Below, in pieces: positions 1 to 7,692 of a stretch of 64,000 nucleotides of DNA; position 1 is the first letter of the stretch, and every line of letters begins with the position of its first letter. Source of the DNA: Bacteroidales bacterium (GTDB lineage Bacteria; Bacteroidota; Bacteroidia; Bacteroidales; UBA932); the NCBI GenBank assembly GCA_017959005.1, contig JAGDBO010000017.1, forward strand, positions 1-64,000, in the 5' to 3' direction. Made by a program: the position numbers and the translations under genes. The notes beneath the pieces are model-generated. The model was given only the letters and a program-made list of their open reading frames with translations, made no database searches and was not told the origin of the DNA.

Positions 1-1586
1 CCCAAAGCGGCAAAGTTTATTTTAGGGGCGACAAAGGCTACAACAGACTCCTTTTTCTTCTTCAAAAAACCTTTCTGGACCTGTCCTGCCAGTGACTGCA
101 TATATTCCCTTCCGTATTTAGGCATAGGAAAATTGCCTGATAGAATGGCCGGTAGGTCATAATACTCCCATCCCTGAGTCATAAGCATAAGATCCAACGC
201 CTCAACCCTCTTTTCTTTGTCTATAGTATCTGAGAAAAAACGCTGAGGATTCTCTACGTGTCCGCGGATTTCTGAAGAGAGAAGCATATATGACAATATA
301 TTGTCATTCAGATTATTAACCGGAGAAAGTAAATCATCCGTTACAGATACGGAGAAATCTCCGTCTACCTTTTCTCCCAAATCTAACGCCACCTCTATGT
401 TCTCTCTCTTTCCAAACTCTTTTTCTTTTGGAGTCATCTTAGGATTGAGGGGTTTATCCGGGAAGACAAAGAAGGGACGTTTTGCGTAAATGATTCCTGA
501 TGAGGTACATAGGATGGCATTGTTGATGCCTGTTGGCATCCCTTTAACAGGAAGGTTGAACTTTATGTTACCATTAACCGGACTCTCATAATAAATCTCA
601 TCTCCGCTGCAGAGAACAAACTTTAAATCATCTGTGTTTATTCCGGAGAGATGAACGTCTGCCTTAAGCATTTCTGTTCCAGGCTTAAGAGAAATAGTTG
701 CTCCAACACTCTCAACTATAGGAAGATTCACTTTGGTTGGAATTCCTCTTATATCTTCAATCTTTGCGTAATACTTCTCATTTGCATCATTCGGTTTCAG
801 ATAGAAACGGCCAAATCCGTATTCATCTGTAGTGAAGGAGGCCACCTGTATATCATTATGGTTGAAGACTTTACCCTCCGCCTGCTGTCCCAGACCCTGC
901 TCGTTTATAACCTTCACTCCCACACGGCAGTTTGTTCCAAGAAGCAGACGGCCGCTCTCCGGAAGGAAGGAACAGTCTATCGTCTGAACTCTCTTAATCA
1001 TGTGATACGGGTTCTCCACACCCAGATCTTCATAGTGTAAGTCATCACGCATCTTTTTCTTCTCCAGTTCCTTTACGTAGTTGTCCTTTACCGGATTGAT
1101 GATAGACAACTCCTTTTCAAATAGATACTCCGCATCTTTGTTGAGATTCCAATAGGTAAAGGCCCTTATGGTTGAATAACCCGTATTTACATCATCAGGT
1201 ACCTGAATATAACCCTCCAGGATGTTATTCCTCTTCTTTACCTTAACTCTCTGAATGACATAGGACATCTCAACCGGTCTGTTGGAAGAGAGGTCTTTAC
1301 CAACCGTGGTTCCAACAAGTTCCACATATACGAACCTACTTTCCGGGTACTCGGAGAGCAGAGATTTATTGGCAACATAACATTTGAACCAGATAGTATC
1401 TCCTATGGCATAAACATCCTTATCTGTATGCAGATAAACCTTCTCCGGAGAGAGATACTTTACATAAGCCTCATACCGCTCATTCAGCGTCTTTGGTATG
1501 TTTATACTGTCCTGTGCAAAAGAACTCTTTGGACAAATGGCTAACAAAGTCCAAAATAAAAGCAAAACTATATTTATCCGTTTCAT
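1..1586 (-). CDS. MG2 / carboxypeptidase-regulatory-like surface protein, partial (3' end outside window)
   Basis: The minus-strand frame is open from an ATG at 1586 to the window edge, giving about 528 residues without the C-terminus. It begins with a signal peptide ending in SSFAQ. Then comes the motif EKVYLHTDKDVYAIGDTIWF, typical of a Bacteroidota family of large extracytoplasmic proteins with macroglobulin-like MG2 beta domains, often labelled 'TonB-dependent receptor' although this part has no barrel. Family members are usually 800-900 aa, so roughly 300 residues are missing. It starts 8 nt after the stop of the upstream TonB-C-like gene, so the two are probably co-transcribed. Exact function is unknown; a role in envelope substrate handling is inference. 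Confidence 0.8.
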   Translation of the reverse strand, partial: MKRINIVLLLFWTLLAICPKSSFAQDSINIPKTLNERYEAYVKYLSPEKVYLHTDKDVYAIGDTIWFKCYVANKSLLSEYPESRFVYVELVGTTVGKDLSSNRPVEMSYVIQRVKVKKRNNILEGYIQVPDDVNTGYSTIRAFTYWNLNKDAEYLFEKELSIINPVKDNYVKELEKKKMRDDLHYEDLGVENPYHMIKRVQTIDCSFLPESGRLLLGTNCRVGVKVINEQGLGQQAEGKVFNHNDIQVASFTTDEYGFGRFYLKPNDANEKYYAKIEDIRGIPTKVNLPIVESVGATISLKPGTEMLKADVHLSGINTDDLKFVLCSGDEIYYESPVNGNIKFNLPVKGMPTGINNAILCTSSGIIYAKRPFFVFPDKPLNPKMTPKEKEFGKRENIEVALDLGEKVDGDFSVSVTDDLLSPVNNLNDNILSYMLLSSEIRGHVENPQRFFSDTIDKEKRVEALDLMLMTQGWEYYDLPAILSGNFPMPKYGREYMQSLAGQVQKGFLKKKKESVVAFVAPKINFAAL

Positions 1587-1594
1587 AACCATCT

Positions 1595-2140
1595 TCATCT
1601 GTTTTTATTTGAATAACGGGCGGCACCGTTTTTATACAAATCATTACCGCCTGAAAGATATCGTATAACCTGATTATTGTCGGTTTCCGAGAGAGTCCTA
1701 TATTTACACACAATTGGAATGGTTATATCACAAGGAACAGGGCCTTCTTTAGAATAGGCCGGTGTCATAAAACGTTTTCTTACAAAGTTTTTTGACAACA
1801 AAAGCACCTTTCTATCCAAATAATCGAATCCAGAAGATCTGGCTATTTTGGCCGTTTGCAACTTACCTTTTTCATCAAAGAGAAAGTTGACAGACATCTC
1901 GTAATAAGACATTCCCTCCTCCCTTCCGTTAAAACCGAAAGCGGTTCCGGAACAGAAGTAATTGTAGAGAGCTATATGTAAATCCACACCCTTAAACAAC
2001 GGTAGTCTTACAATGCTACTATCCGTAACTTCAGCTATAATAGGGTCCTGAGAATAGGATTTAGAAGAAATAAGAATCAACAAAGAAAAGACGATGCACA
2101 ATTTAATAATGCATTTGTGAAAAGAAGTGTTCGTTTTCAT
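1595..2140 (-). CDS. secreted TonB C-terminal-domain-like protein
   Basis: 181 aa. Residues 1-30 form a signal peptide ending in KSYSQ. The rest, about 80-165, follows the pattern of a TonB C-terminal domain: a strand with FLFDEKGKLQTAKIARSSG, then LDRKVL, a proline-containing segment and a final strand CDITIPIVCKY. Unlike a true TonB it has no N-terminal transmembrane anchor with a proline-rich spacer, so it is probably a free periplasmic domain, not an energy transducer. It lies 8 nt upstream of the MG2-type gene, which suggests a paired function. The domain call rests on pattern only and is moderately secure. Confidence 0.65.
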   Translation of the reverse strand: MKTNTSFHKCIIKLCIVFSLLILISSKSYSQDPIIAEVTDSSIVRLPLFKGVDLHIALYNYFCSGTAFGFNGREEGMSYYEMSVNFLFDEKGKLQTAKIARSSGFDYLDRKVLLLSKNFVRKRFMTPAYSKEGPVPCDITIPIVCKYRTLSETDNNQVIRYLSGGNDLYKNGAARYSNKNR

Positions 2141-2217
2141 AATCAGCAGTTTTTGTTAAAACTGTTGCAATTTATAAAAAAAAAGAAGTTACAAAACCTT
2201 GGTTCAATTTAAGTTCT

Positions 2218-2225
2218 TACTTTTG
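2218..2225 (+). promoter_or_regulatory. -7 promoter element before the L,D-transpeptidase gene
   Basis: TACTTTTG matches the Bacteroidota -7 consensus TAnnTTTG. It ends only 8 nt before the ATG at 2234, which predicts an almost leaderless transcript. No clean TTTG is seen at the expected -33 spacing. Confidence 0.5.
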
Positions 2226-2233
2226 TCTCCGCT

Positions 2234-2746
2234 ATGAAGAGATTGGTTGTTTTATTGATTTGTTTATTGCCTCTTGTTTCAATGGCTCAGACTCCGTTTG
2301 CAAAGTATTTGGATCAGGCAAACGGGGCGCCGTTTATTGTTATAGATAAGCCGGCGTTAAAACTGACGCTTGTAGATACAAAGGGGGCTCCAATTAAGGA
2401 GTACGGCATCTCTTGTGCTGTGAATTACGGGCCAAAGAAGAAGAAGGGAGACCACAAGACTCCGGAGGGGACCTTTAAGATTACCCAGCTGCTTTACGCT
2501 AAGGGGCTCTCCCATGACTTTAAGGATGGCAAGGGACCAATAAAGGATGCTTACGGCCCGTGGTTTCTGCGCCTCAGCGTGCCGGGATTCATAGACATTG
2601 GAATACACGGCACTCCGTTCCCGGAAAGCATTGGCACACGTGCCACCGAGGGGTGCATAAGGCTTCGTAACGAGGACATTGTAGACCTTAAAGAGCGGGT
2701 AAAAGTGGGTACGGTGGTCATCATCCTGCCGGACAAGAGCAAATAA
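2234..2746 (+). CDS. L,D-transpeptidase (YkuD domain)
   Basis: 170 aa with a signal peptide (cleavage after SMAQ, about residue 19), so it is exported to the periplasm. The YkuD domain covers most of the mature protein. His125 in IHGTPFP and Cys141 in ATEGCIRL form the expected catalytic His/Cys pair; the Cys is the acyl-enzyme nucleophile. Such enzymes make 3-3 peptidoglycan cross-links or attach proteins to peptidoglycan; which applies here cannot be told. The residue two before Cys is Glu where many members have Ser/Thr-His-Gly-Cys, a variant common in Bacteroidota. It is a single gene with its own -7 element, divergent from the TonB-C-like gene. Confidence 0.9.
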   Translation: MKRLVVLLICLLPLVSMAQTPFAKYLDQANGAPFIVIDKPALKLTLVDTKGAPIKEYGISCAVNYGPKKKKGDHKTPEGTFKITQLLYAKGLSHDFKDGKGPIKDAYGPWFLRLSVPGFIDIGIHGTPFPESIGTRATEGCIRLRNEDIVDLKERVKVGTVVIILPDKSK

Positions 2747-2748
2747 AA

Positions 2749-2779
2749 TTTGTATTCTTTAAAATAAATGCTATATTTG
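2749..2779 (+). promoter_or_regulatory. rpmH promoter
   Basis: TTTG at 2749-2752, a 19-nt spacer and TATATTTG at 2772-2779 match the Bacteroidota housekeeping promoter exactly. The predicted start near 2786 leaves a leader of about 30 nt before rpmH. Confidence 0.8.
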
Positions 2780-2815
2780 CAGCCCAATTGACGAAAATAA
2801 TAAATAGAAAAAGAT

Positions 2816-2968
2816 ATGAAACGTACATTCCAGCCTTCCATCCGCAAAAGACGCAACAAGCACGGCTTCAGAGAGAGAATGAGTACTCCTAACGGAAGAA
2901 GAGTTCTTGCAGCACGTCGCAGAAGAGGAAGAAAAAAATTGACAGTTTCTAGTGAAGACAGATTTTAA
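2816..2968 (+). CDS. rpmH: 50S ribosomal protein L34
   Basis: 50 aa, starting [20 protein letters not shown] and very rich in Arg and Lys, with the family core [17 protein letters not shown]34 is a small structural protein of the large ribosomal subunit; the usual length is 44-52 aa. The gene has its own consensus promoter at 2749-2779 and a strong terminator at 2993-3023, so it is probably monocistronic. The usual neighbours dnaA and rnpA are not beside it, as is common in Bacteroidota. Confidence 0.97.
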   Translation: MKRTFQPSIRKRRNKHGFRERMSTPNGRRVLAARRRRGRKKLTVSSEDRF

Positions 2969-2992
2969 TTGTTGGCTCACGGGAATTTAAAG

Positions 2993-3023
2993 GCAGACCA
3001 AAAGTTTTTGGTCTGCTTTTTTT
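2993..3023 (+). terminator. rho-independent terminator after rpmH
   Basis: A perfect 10-bp stem (GCAGACCAAA with TTTGGTCTGC) with a 4-nt loop is followed by seven T residues (3017-3023). It starts 24 nt after the rpmH stop codon. Confidence 0.9.
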
Positions 3024-3024
3024 A

Positions 3025-3032
3025 TATCTTTG
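3025..3032 (+). promoter_or_regulatory. -7 promoter element before the PASTA gene
   Basis: TATCTTTG fits TAnnTTTG and sits directly after the rpmH terminator T-tract, 8 nt before the ATG at 3040. The predicted transcript would be essentially leaderless. A -33 element is not clear because the terminator stem occupies that place. Confidence 0.5.
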
Positions 3033-3039
3033 TGGAGTT

Positions 3040-3906
3040 ATGGCACAGAATAAAAAGGTTAAATGGTATAAGTCTTGGGGTTTCAAGCAGGCGGTGCTGG
3101 CCGTTTTGGCGGCAATTGTTACCGTAGTGATACTCTTTTGGCTGCTTAAGTCAGTTACAAGGCACGGCAAGAGTCTGGTGGTTCCGGACTTCACCAATAT
3201 GACAATAAACGAGGCTCAGAAACTGGCTCGCAAAAGCCACGTAAGAATAGATGCCACGGATTCCGTTTATATTCCTCAACTTCATGCAGGACAGGTTATT
3301 AAGCAGATTCCGGCTGCGGGAAGCAGGGTGAAGAAGAACCGCAGAATTCTGGTAACCATTAACTCTCTGGTTCCGGTAATGGTGAAAGTGCCTAACGTTG
3401 TGGGAGTTTCACTGCGTCAGGCGGAGAGTTCTCTGCACTCCGTTGGCCTTAAGATTGGAAAACTCAGGTACGTTTCTGATATTGCAACCAATAACGTGCT
3501 GGCTCAGAGCTTTAACGGAGTGCCTATTGAGCCGGGTACATCCATTCCTCAGGAGAGTTATCTGGATTTAACCCTGGGACTTAACTCTTCAGATAACCGC
3601 ACCAACATTCCTAATCTGATTACAGTGCCTTATCATCAGGTGCGCAGTGAACTTATCTATCACTCTCTGAATCTTAACAAGATGGTCTTTGACCAGACGG
3701 TAAAGACCTACGCAGATACCGTTAACTCAGTGGTTTACCGCCAGGAGCCGGGTCCAACTCTTACAAGTTCCGTAGTTATGGGAACGGGAGTAACAATCTA
3801 TCTTACTCTGGATAAGAACCTTGCTCAGGATAACAAACTGAAGGTAAAGGCTCAGGATCCTATTGTAGTTGATACCGTAAAGAGCGGAGACGAGCCTGTT
3901 CTGTAA
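3040..3906 (+). CDS. PASTA-domain membrane protein
   Basis: 288 aa. A short basic cytoplasmic N-terminus is followed by one transmembrane helix (about residues 17-37). Three PASTA repeats follow, starting near VVPDFTNMT, VKVPNVVGVS and TNIPNLITVP, and an Asp/Lys-rich tail. PASTA domains bind peptidoglycan fragments or beta-lactam-like ligands, usually in Ser/Thr kinases or PBPs; here no kinase or transpeptidase domain is attached. The rluD-type gene begins 11 nt after its stop, and PASTA plus RluD is a recurring Bacteroidota gene pair, so they are likely one operon. A role in sensing or binding cell wall is inferred. Confidence 0.88.
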   Translation: MAQNKKVKWYKSWGFKQAVLAVLAAIVTVVILFWLLKSVTRHGKSLVVPDFTNMTINEAQKLARKSHVRIDATDSVYIPQLHAGQVIKQIPAAGSRVKKNRRILVTINSLVPVMVKVPNVVGVSLRQAESSLHSVGLKIGKLRYVSDIATNNVLAQSFNGVPIEPGTSIPQESYLDLTLGLNSSDNRTNIPNLITVPYHQVRSELIYHSLNLNKMVFDQTVKTYADTVNSVVYRQEPGPTLTSSVVMGTGVTIYLTLDKNLAQDNKLKVKAQDPIVVDTVKSGDEPVL

Positions 3907-3917
3907 GGTTTTTGTCT

Positions 3918-5015
3918 ATGGGCGCATCCAAAAAGAAAAACACCGTTAAGAAGCTGGCTGAAAAGCTCAGCGCCTATGATGCTGCAGGCGCATCTGAAGA
4001 GCAGGAATTCACAGATGATGAGAACGTAGAAGAACTCTTTGAACACTACAAGTTTGTGGTGGACAAGGGGCAGTCTATGATGCGCCTGGATAAGTACATT
4101 ACATCCAAGATGACGGAGACTTCCCGTAGCCGTGTACAGATGGCTGTGGAGGCTGGCTATGTGAGGGTTAACGGCAAGATTGCTAAATCCAACTACAAGG
4201 TAAAGCCGCTGGATGAGATATCTCTGGTATTCCCATACGAGAAGAGAGTCAGAGAGATAGGACCGGAGAACATCCCTATTGATGTAGTGTATGAAGATGA
4301 TGACCTTCTGGTAATCAATAAGGAGGCGGGTATGGTGGTACATCCGGGCCACGGCCATTTCTCAGGTACGCTGGTCAATGCGGTTGCATATCATCTTGGA
4401 GGAAAGAACGGAATACTGGTTCACAGAATAGATAAGGACACCTCCGGTATTCTGGTGATTGCCAAGAATGAAGAGGCGCAGATGAAGCTGGCAAAGCAGT
4501 TCTTTGACCACACCACAAAGAGAAAATATGTGGCAATTGTATGGGGCAACATTGAGGAAGATGAGGGAACGGTGGATGCCAACATAACTCGCGATGAATC
4601 TGACCGCATGCGCTTTACAGTATCTAAAGACGGAAGTAAGGGAAAGCATGCCGTTACCCACTACAGAGTGTTGGAGAGGTTTGGGTATGTGACTGTAGTT
4701 GAGTGCATTCTGGAGACTGGCAGAACCCATCAGATTAGAGTTCACATGAAGTATCTGGGGCACCCTCTCTTCAGCGATGAGCGTTACGGAGGAGACAAGA
4801 TTCTGCAGGGAACAATCTTTACCAAGTATAAACAGTTCATAGAGAACTGCTTTAAGATACTGCCGCGCCAGGGACTACATGCAAAGACTCTTGGCTTTGT
4901 TCATCCTACAACCGGAAAAGAGATGAACTTTGATTCACCTGTTCCTCAAGATATGACTGCGCTTATAAACAAAATGCGGGAGTACACTAAACTCCGAAAC
5001 GATAAAGCAGTGTAA
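3918..5015 (+). CDS. rluD: RluA/RluD-family 23S rRNA pseudouridine synthase
   Basis: 365 aa from the ATG at 3918; an in-frame TTG six bases upstream is possible but less likely. An acidic N-terminal extension (1-50) precedes an S4 RNA-binding domain (about 56-115, MRLDKYITSKM) and the synthase domain with HRIDKDTSG at 169-177, where Asp172 is the catalytic nucleophile. The RluD class makes pseudouridines in helix 69 of 23S rRNA; the exact target sites are inferred from the family. Its last 29 bases overlap the end of the convergent outer-membrane barrel gene. Confidence 0.88.
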   Translation: MGASKKKNTVKKLAEKLSAYDAAGASEEQEFTDDENVEELFEHYKFVVDKGQSMMRLDKYITSKMTETSRSRVQMAVEAGYVRVNGKIAKSNYKVKPLDEISLVFPYEKRVREIGPENIPIDVVYEDDDLLVINKEAGMVVHPGHGHFSGTLVNAVAYHLGGKNGILVHRIDKDTSGILVIAKNEEAQMKLAKQFFDHTTKRKYVAIVWGNIEEDEGTVDANITRDESDRMRFTVSKDGSKGKHAVTHYRVLERFGYVTVVECILETGRTHQIRVHMKYLGHPLFSDERYGGDKILQGTIFTKYKQFIENCFKILPRQGLHAKTLGFVHPTTGKEMNFDSPVPQDMTALINKMREYTKLRNDKAV

Positions 5016-7689
5016 TAAGGGCGTATCTTCCTAGTACGTTGGTTCTTACATCCTGATAATAGTTCTCCGCAGTGGTTCTGTTTATTGCCTTGGAAGATTT
5101 TAAGATATCGTAAACCTTAATCTTTAAGGTCATCCTCTTCTTATAGAAAGTCTTGGAAAGAGAGCAGTTCCAGACAGTTTGGGAGTTGCCGTAATCGTTG
5201 TCATAACCCCAAAAGAACCTGTGATTTACATCCGTTGTAAGGTTCCAGGTATTTAGGAAGGTCCAGTTGAGGCTCGCCCCTACCCTGTTGTTCCAGGTGG
5301 AGATATCATCCAGAGAGGAGAGGCTGTACCAGGCGTTGCGGTATGAGAAGGCACAGCTGGCTGCAATCTCCAGATCATCAATCCTGTAGGAGAGTCTCTG
5401 GTTTACGGTGAGGTTGAGGTTGGTGGTAACGTTCTCCTTAAACTCCCCATCCTCAAGTATATAACTTATGCCGTTGTTCAGTGCCGCCCTTGTCCAAAGG
5501 TTGTAGAAGAAGTCTGTCTGCCCCAGACGGCTGTTAAGAAGCATACGCAAGTCTGCGCTGTAAACGCCTCTGTCTGAGTTTATATAACGGCGTACCTGCA
5601 CTCCGTCTTCCGTGTAACTCTTGCGGTTGATTATGCTGTTGGTGGTATAACGACCTCGGAAACTAATGCTGAACCAGCGGAAACGATTTCTCTTTCCGCT
5701 GCGGTACTCCATATCCAAATTGTGTGTGAATGAAGGATTTAACTTATCATTACCCACCTGAATGACAAGCGGGTTGGAGTTATCTACCAGCGGAAGAAGT
5801 TGGTTGAGCGTTGGCTGCTTGGTGGTTCCGCGGTAAGTGATCTTAAGGTATCTGGTATCTGTAAACTTGTAGATGAACCTTGCAGTAGGAGCAAAGTTGC
5901 CCAGAGAGTAAGTGGTATCCTTATCCCTTCCTTTGCTCTCAGTCTTAGAGGGTTGGTAAGAGATTCCCAGCATAAAGTTGTACTTCTTCTCCTGTTTGCG
6001 GAAGGAGAGTTCATACCGTTGGTTGGTAAAATCTCCAGAGTAATCTCTTGTAAGTTCCTCATCCGGAATGTCATACTTCTGTGTCTCCTTGTCATAATCA
6101 TAAGTGTTACGCAAAGTGTTGGAGTGATTTACGGCATAACGGTATGCGAACTGAATAAAGTAGTTCTTTCCAAGCGGCTCTGTATAAGTGAGATATGCGG
6201 AGTATGCGTTGCTTCTGTTGTTGCGGTGATAGAACTGGTCTATCTCCTTGGTTCTGTTTACCGCGTTGTTTTTGAAGTAGTTGGTGGTGCTTATGTTGTA
6301 ACCGTCCACACTGTTGGTGGAGAAGTTGTAGGCCAGAACCAGAGCCATTGTTCTTCCAGGCTTTCCCAGTTTCTGACGGTAGATAAAGGTTGCTCCCGCC
6401 TTTAAAGATTTGTTATCTCCGAATGAGGAACTCCAGCCCTTATTGGTTGAATCTGAGTTTCTTAGAGTGGTGAATAGACGCTCTCTGGAGAAACTTCCGT
6501 TTCCTATCTGAAGGGTTGGCCTAAGTGTAAAGGAGGTATTGTCTGTTGGAGAGTAAGTTGTCTCTCCGTTATATCTGTGACCGCGCACCTTGTTCTTGTT
6601 AAGGTTGGAGGAGTTGCTATATTGAGTTACATCATCGCTGATGGTGGAGACACGCTCTATGCTCTGCTCAATGCGCTGATCTGAAGAGGAATAGAGATAA
6701 CTGTTATGGCTCTTGAGTTTTTTGTTGCGGCTCTCGTAGTTGTAGTTTACTCCCCCCATTCGGCTGGTTGTTATGCCGCTGCCGGTTGCAGTGTTGCCCA
6801 CCATTTGGGTAAGCATATCCATCGCCAGATCTTTAAAGCCGCTGTTGTTTGTATTGTTGGCATTTAAAAGGAGAGAGAGCTGAGAGGTGTTGGTAAATCT
6901 TCCTGCAAGAGCAGCCCCTTCATAACGTTTATCGGTTCCGTAAGAGCCGCCGATATTGCCAAACCAGCCGTCAAAGATACCGCTCTTAAGGCTCAGATCC
7001 AGAACGGTTTCCTCCTGTCCGTCATCTATTCCGGTAAAGCGCGCCTCGTCACTCTGGCGGTCCAAAAGACGTATCTTCTCCACAATCTTTGCAGGGATGT
7101 TTTTGGAGGCCAGCGTTGGGTCATCCATAAAGAAGATTTTACCGTCTATCATAATCTTGGTAATCTCCTTTCCGTCTACCGTAATCTTGCCGTCCTCAAT
7201 CTCGGCACCCGGCAGTTTTTTGATGAGATCCTCCAGCATATCTGACTCCTCCGTCTTAAAGGCGTTGGCATTGTACTCAATGGTATCCTGCTTTATAAGC
7301 ATCTGATTTCCAACTGCGCTAACCGTTATGGCATCCAGCATGTTATTTGAAGAGAGCAGAACATCTCCTATATCGTTTGCTCCGCGATGGACATCAAAAG
7401 TAAAGCTTTTGCTGCGGTATCCTATGAAGTCTATTCTAACCTCTGCCCTGCCGGTTGGAACCTTTTTTAAGAGGGCAACTCCGCTGCTGTCTGTAAGGGT
7501 GTAACGGGGCTTGCTCTCCCCTATGTACTTGACGGAGAAGGTTGCCAGTTCTACCGGAGTACGCAGGGTGCTGTCCAAAACCCTTACGCTAAGAGAATTC
7601 TGAGCATAAAAGAAGTTTCCCCGGCCACTCAGAAGTAAGACCAGGGAGACTAGGGTAACTTGTAATATCTTTATTCTGATGCTTTTCAA
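4987..7689 (-). CDS. outer-membrane beta-barrel protein, TonB-receptor-like (paralogue 2, TTG start)
   Basis: 900 aa: signal peptide (to FFYAQ), a carboxypeptidase-regulatory-like domain (about 31-115), a plug-like segment containing KLPGAEIEDGKITVDGKEI, and a C-terminal barrel ending in the outer-membrane signature LLYRFGV. It is a close paralogue of the gene immediately upstream. The start must be TTG at 7689, since no ATG or GTG precedes the signal peptide; it lies 3 nt after the upstream stop, suggesting translational coupling. The stop is TAG and overlaps the convergent rluD-type gene by 29 bp. The family lacks a recognisable TonB box here; the substrate is unknown. Confidence 0.87.
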   Translation of the reverse strand: MKSIRIKILQVTLVSLVLLLSGRGNFFYAQNSLSVRVLDSTLRTPVELATFSVKYIGESKPRYTLTDSSGVALLKKVPTGRAEVRIDFIGYRSKSFTFDVHRGANDIGDVLLSSNNMLDAITVSAVGNQMLIKQDTIEYNANAFKTEESDMLEDLIKKLPGAEIEDGKITVDGKEITKIMIDGKIFFMDDPTLASKNIPAKIVEKIRLLDRQSDEARFTGIDDGQEETVLDLSLKSGIFDGWFGNIGGSYGTDKRYEGAALAGRFTNTSQLSLLLNANNTNNSGFKDLAMDMLTQMVGNTATGSGITTSRMGGVNYNYESRNKKLKSHNSYLYSSSDQRIEQSIERVSTISDDVTQYSNSSNLNKNKVRGHRYNGETTYSPTDNTSFTLRPTLQIGNGSFSRERLFTTLRNSDSTNKGWSSSFGDNKSLKAGATFIYRQKLGKPGRTMALVLAYNFSTNSVDGYNISTTNYFKNNAVNRTKEIDQFYHRNNRSNAYSAYLTYTEPLGKNYFIQFAYRYAVNHSNTLRNTYDYDKETQKYDIPDEELTRDYSGDFTNQRYELSFRKQEKKYNFMLGISYQPSKTESKGRDKDTTYSLGNFAPTARFIYKFTDTRYLKITYRGTTKQPTLNQLLPLVDNSNPLVIQVGNDKLNPSFTHNLDMEYRSGKRNRFRWFSISFRGRYTTNSIINRKSYTEDGVQVRRYINSDRGVYSADLRMLLNSRLGQTDFFYNLWTRAALNNGISYILEDGEFKENVTTNLNLTVNQRLSYRIDDLEIAASCAFSYRNAWYSLSSLDDISTWNNRVGASLNWTFLNTWNLTTDVNHRFFWGYDNDYGNSQTVWNCSLSKTFYKKRMTLKIKVYDILKSSKAINRTTAENYYQDVRTNVLGRYALITLLYRFGV

Positions 7690-7692
7690 GGC

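Noticed and set aside
651..1040. Plus-strand 129-aa frame
   Set aside because: It is antisense to the MG2-type gene, which has a signal peptide and family motifs; the plus frame has neither start signals nor recognisable content.
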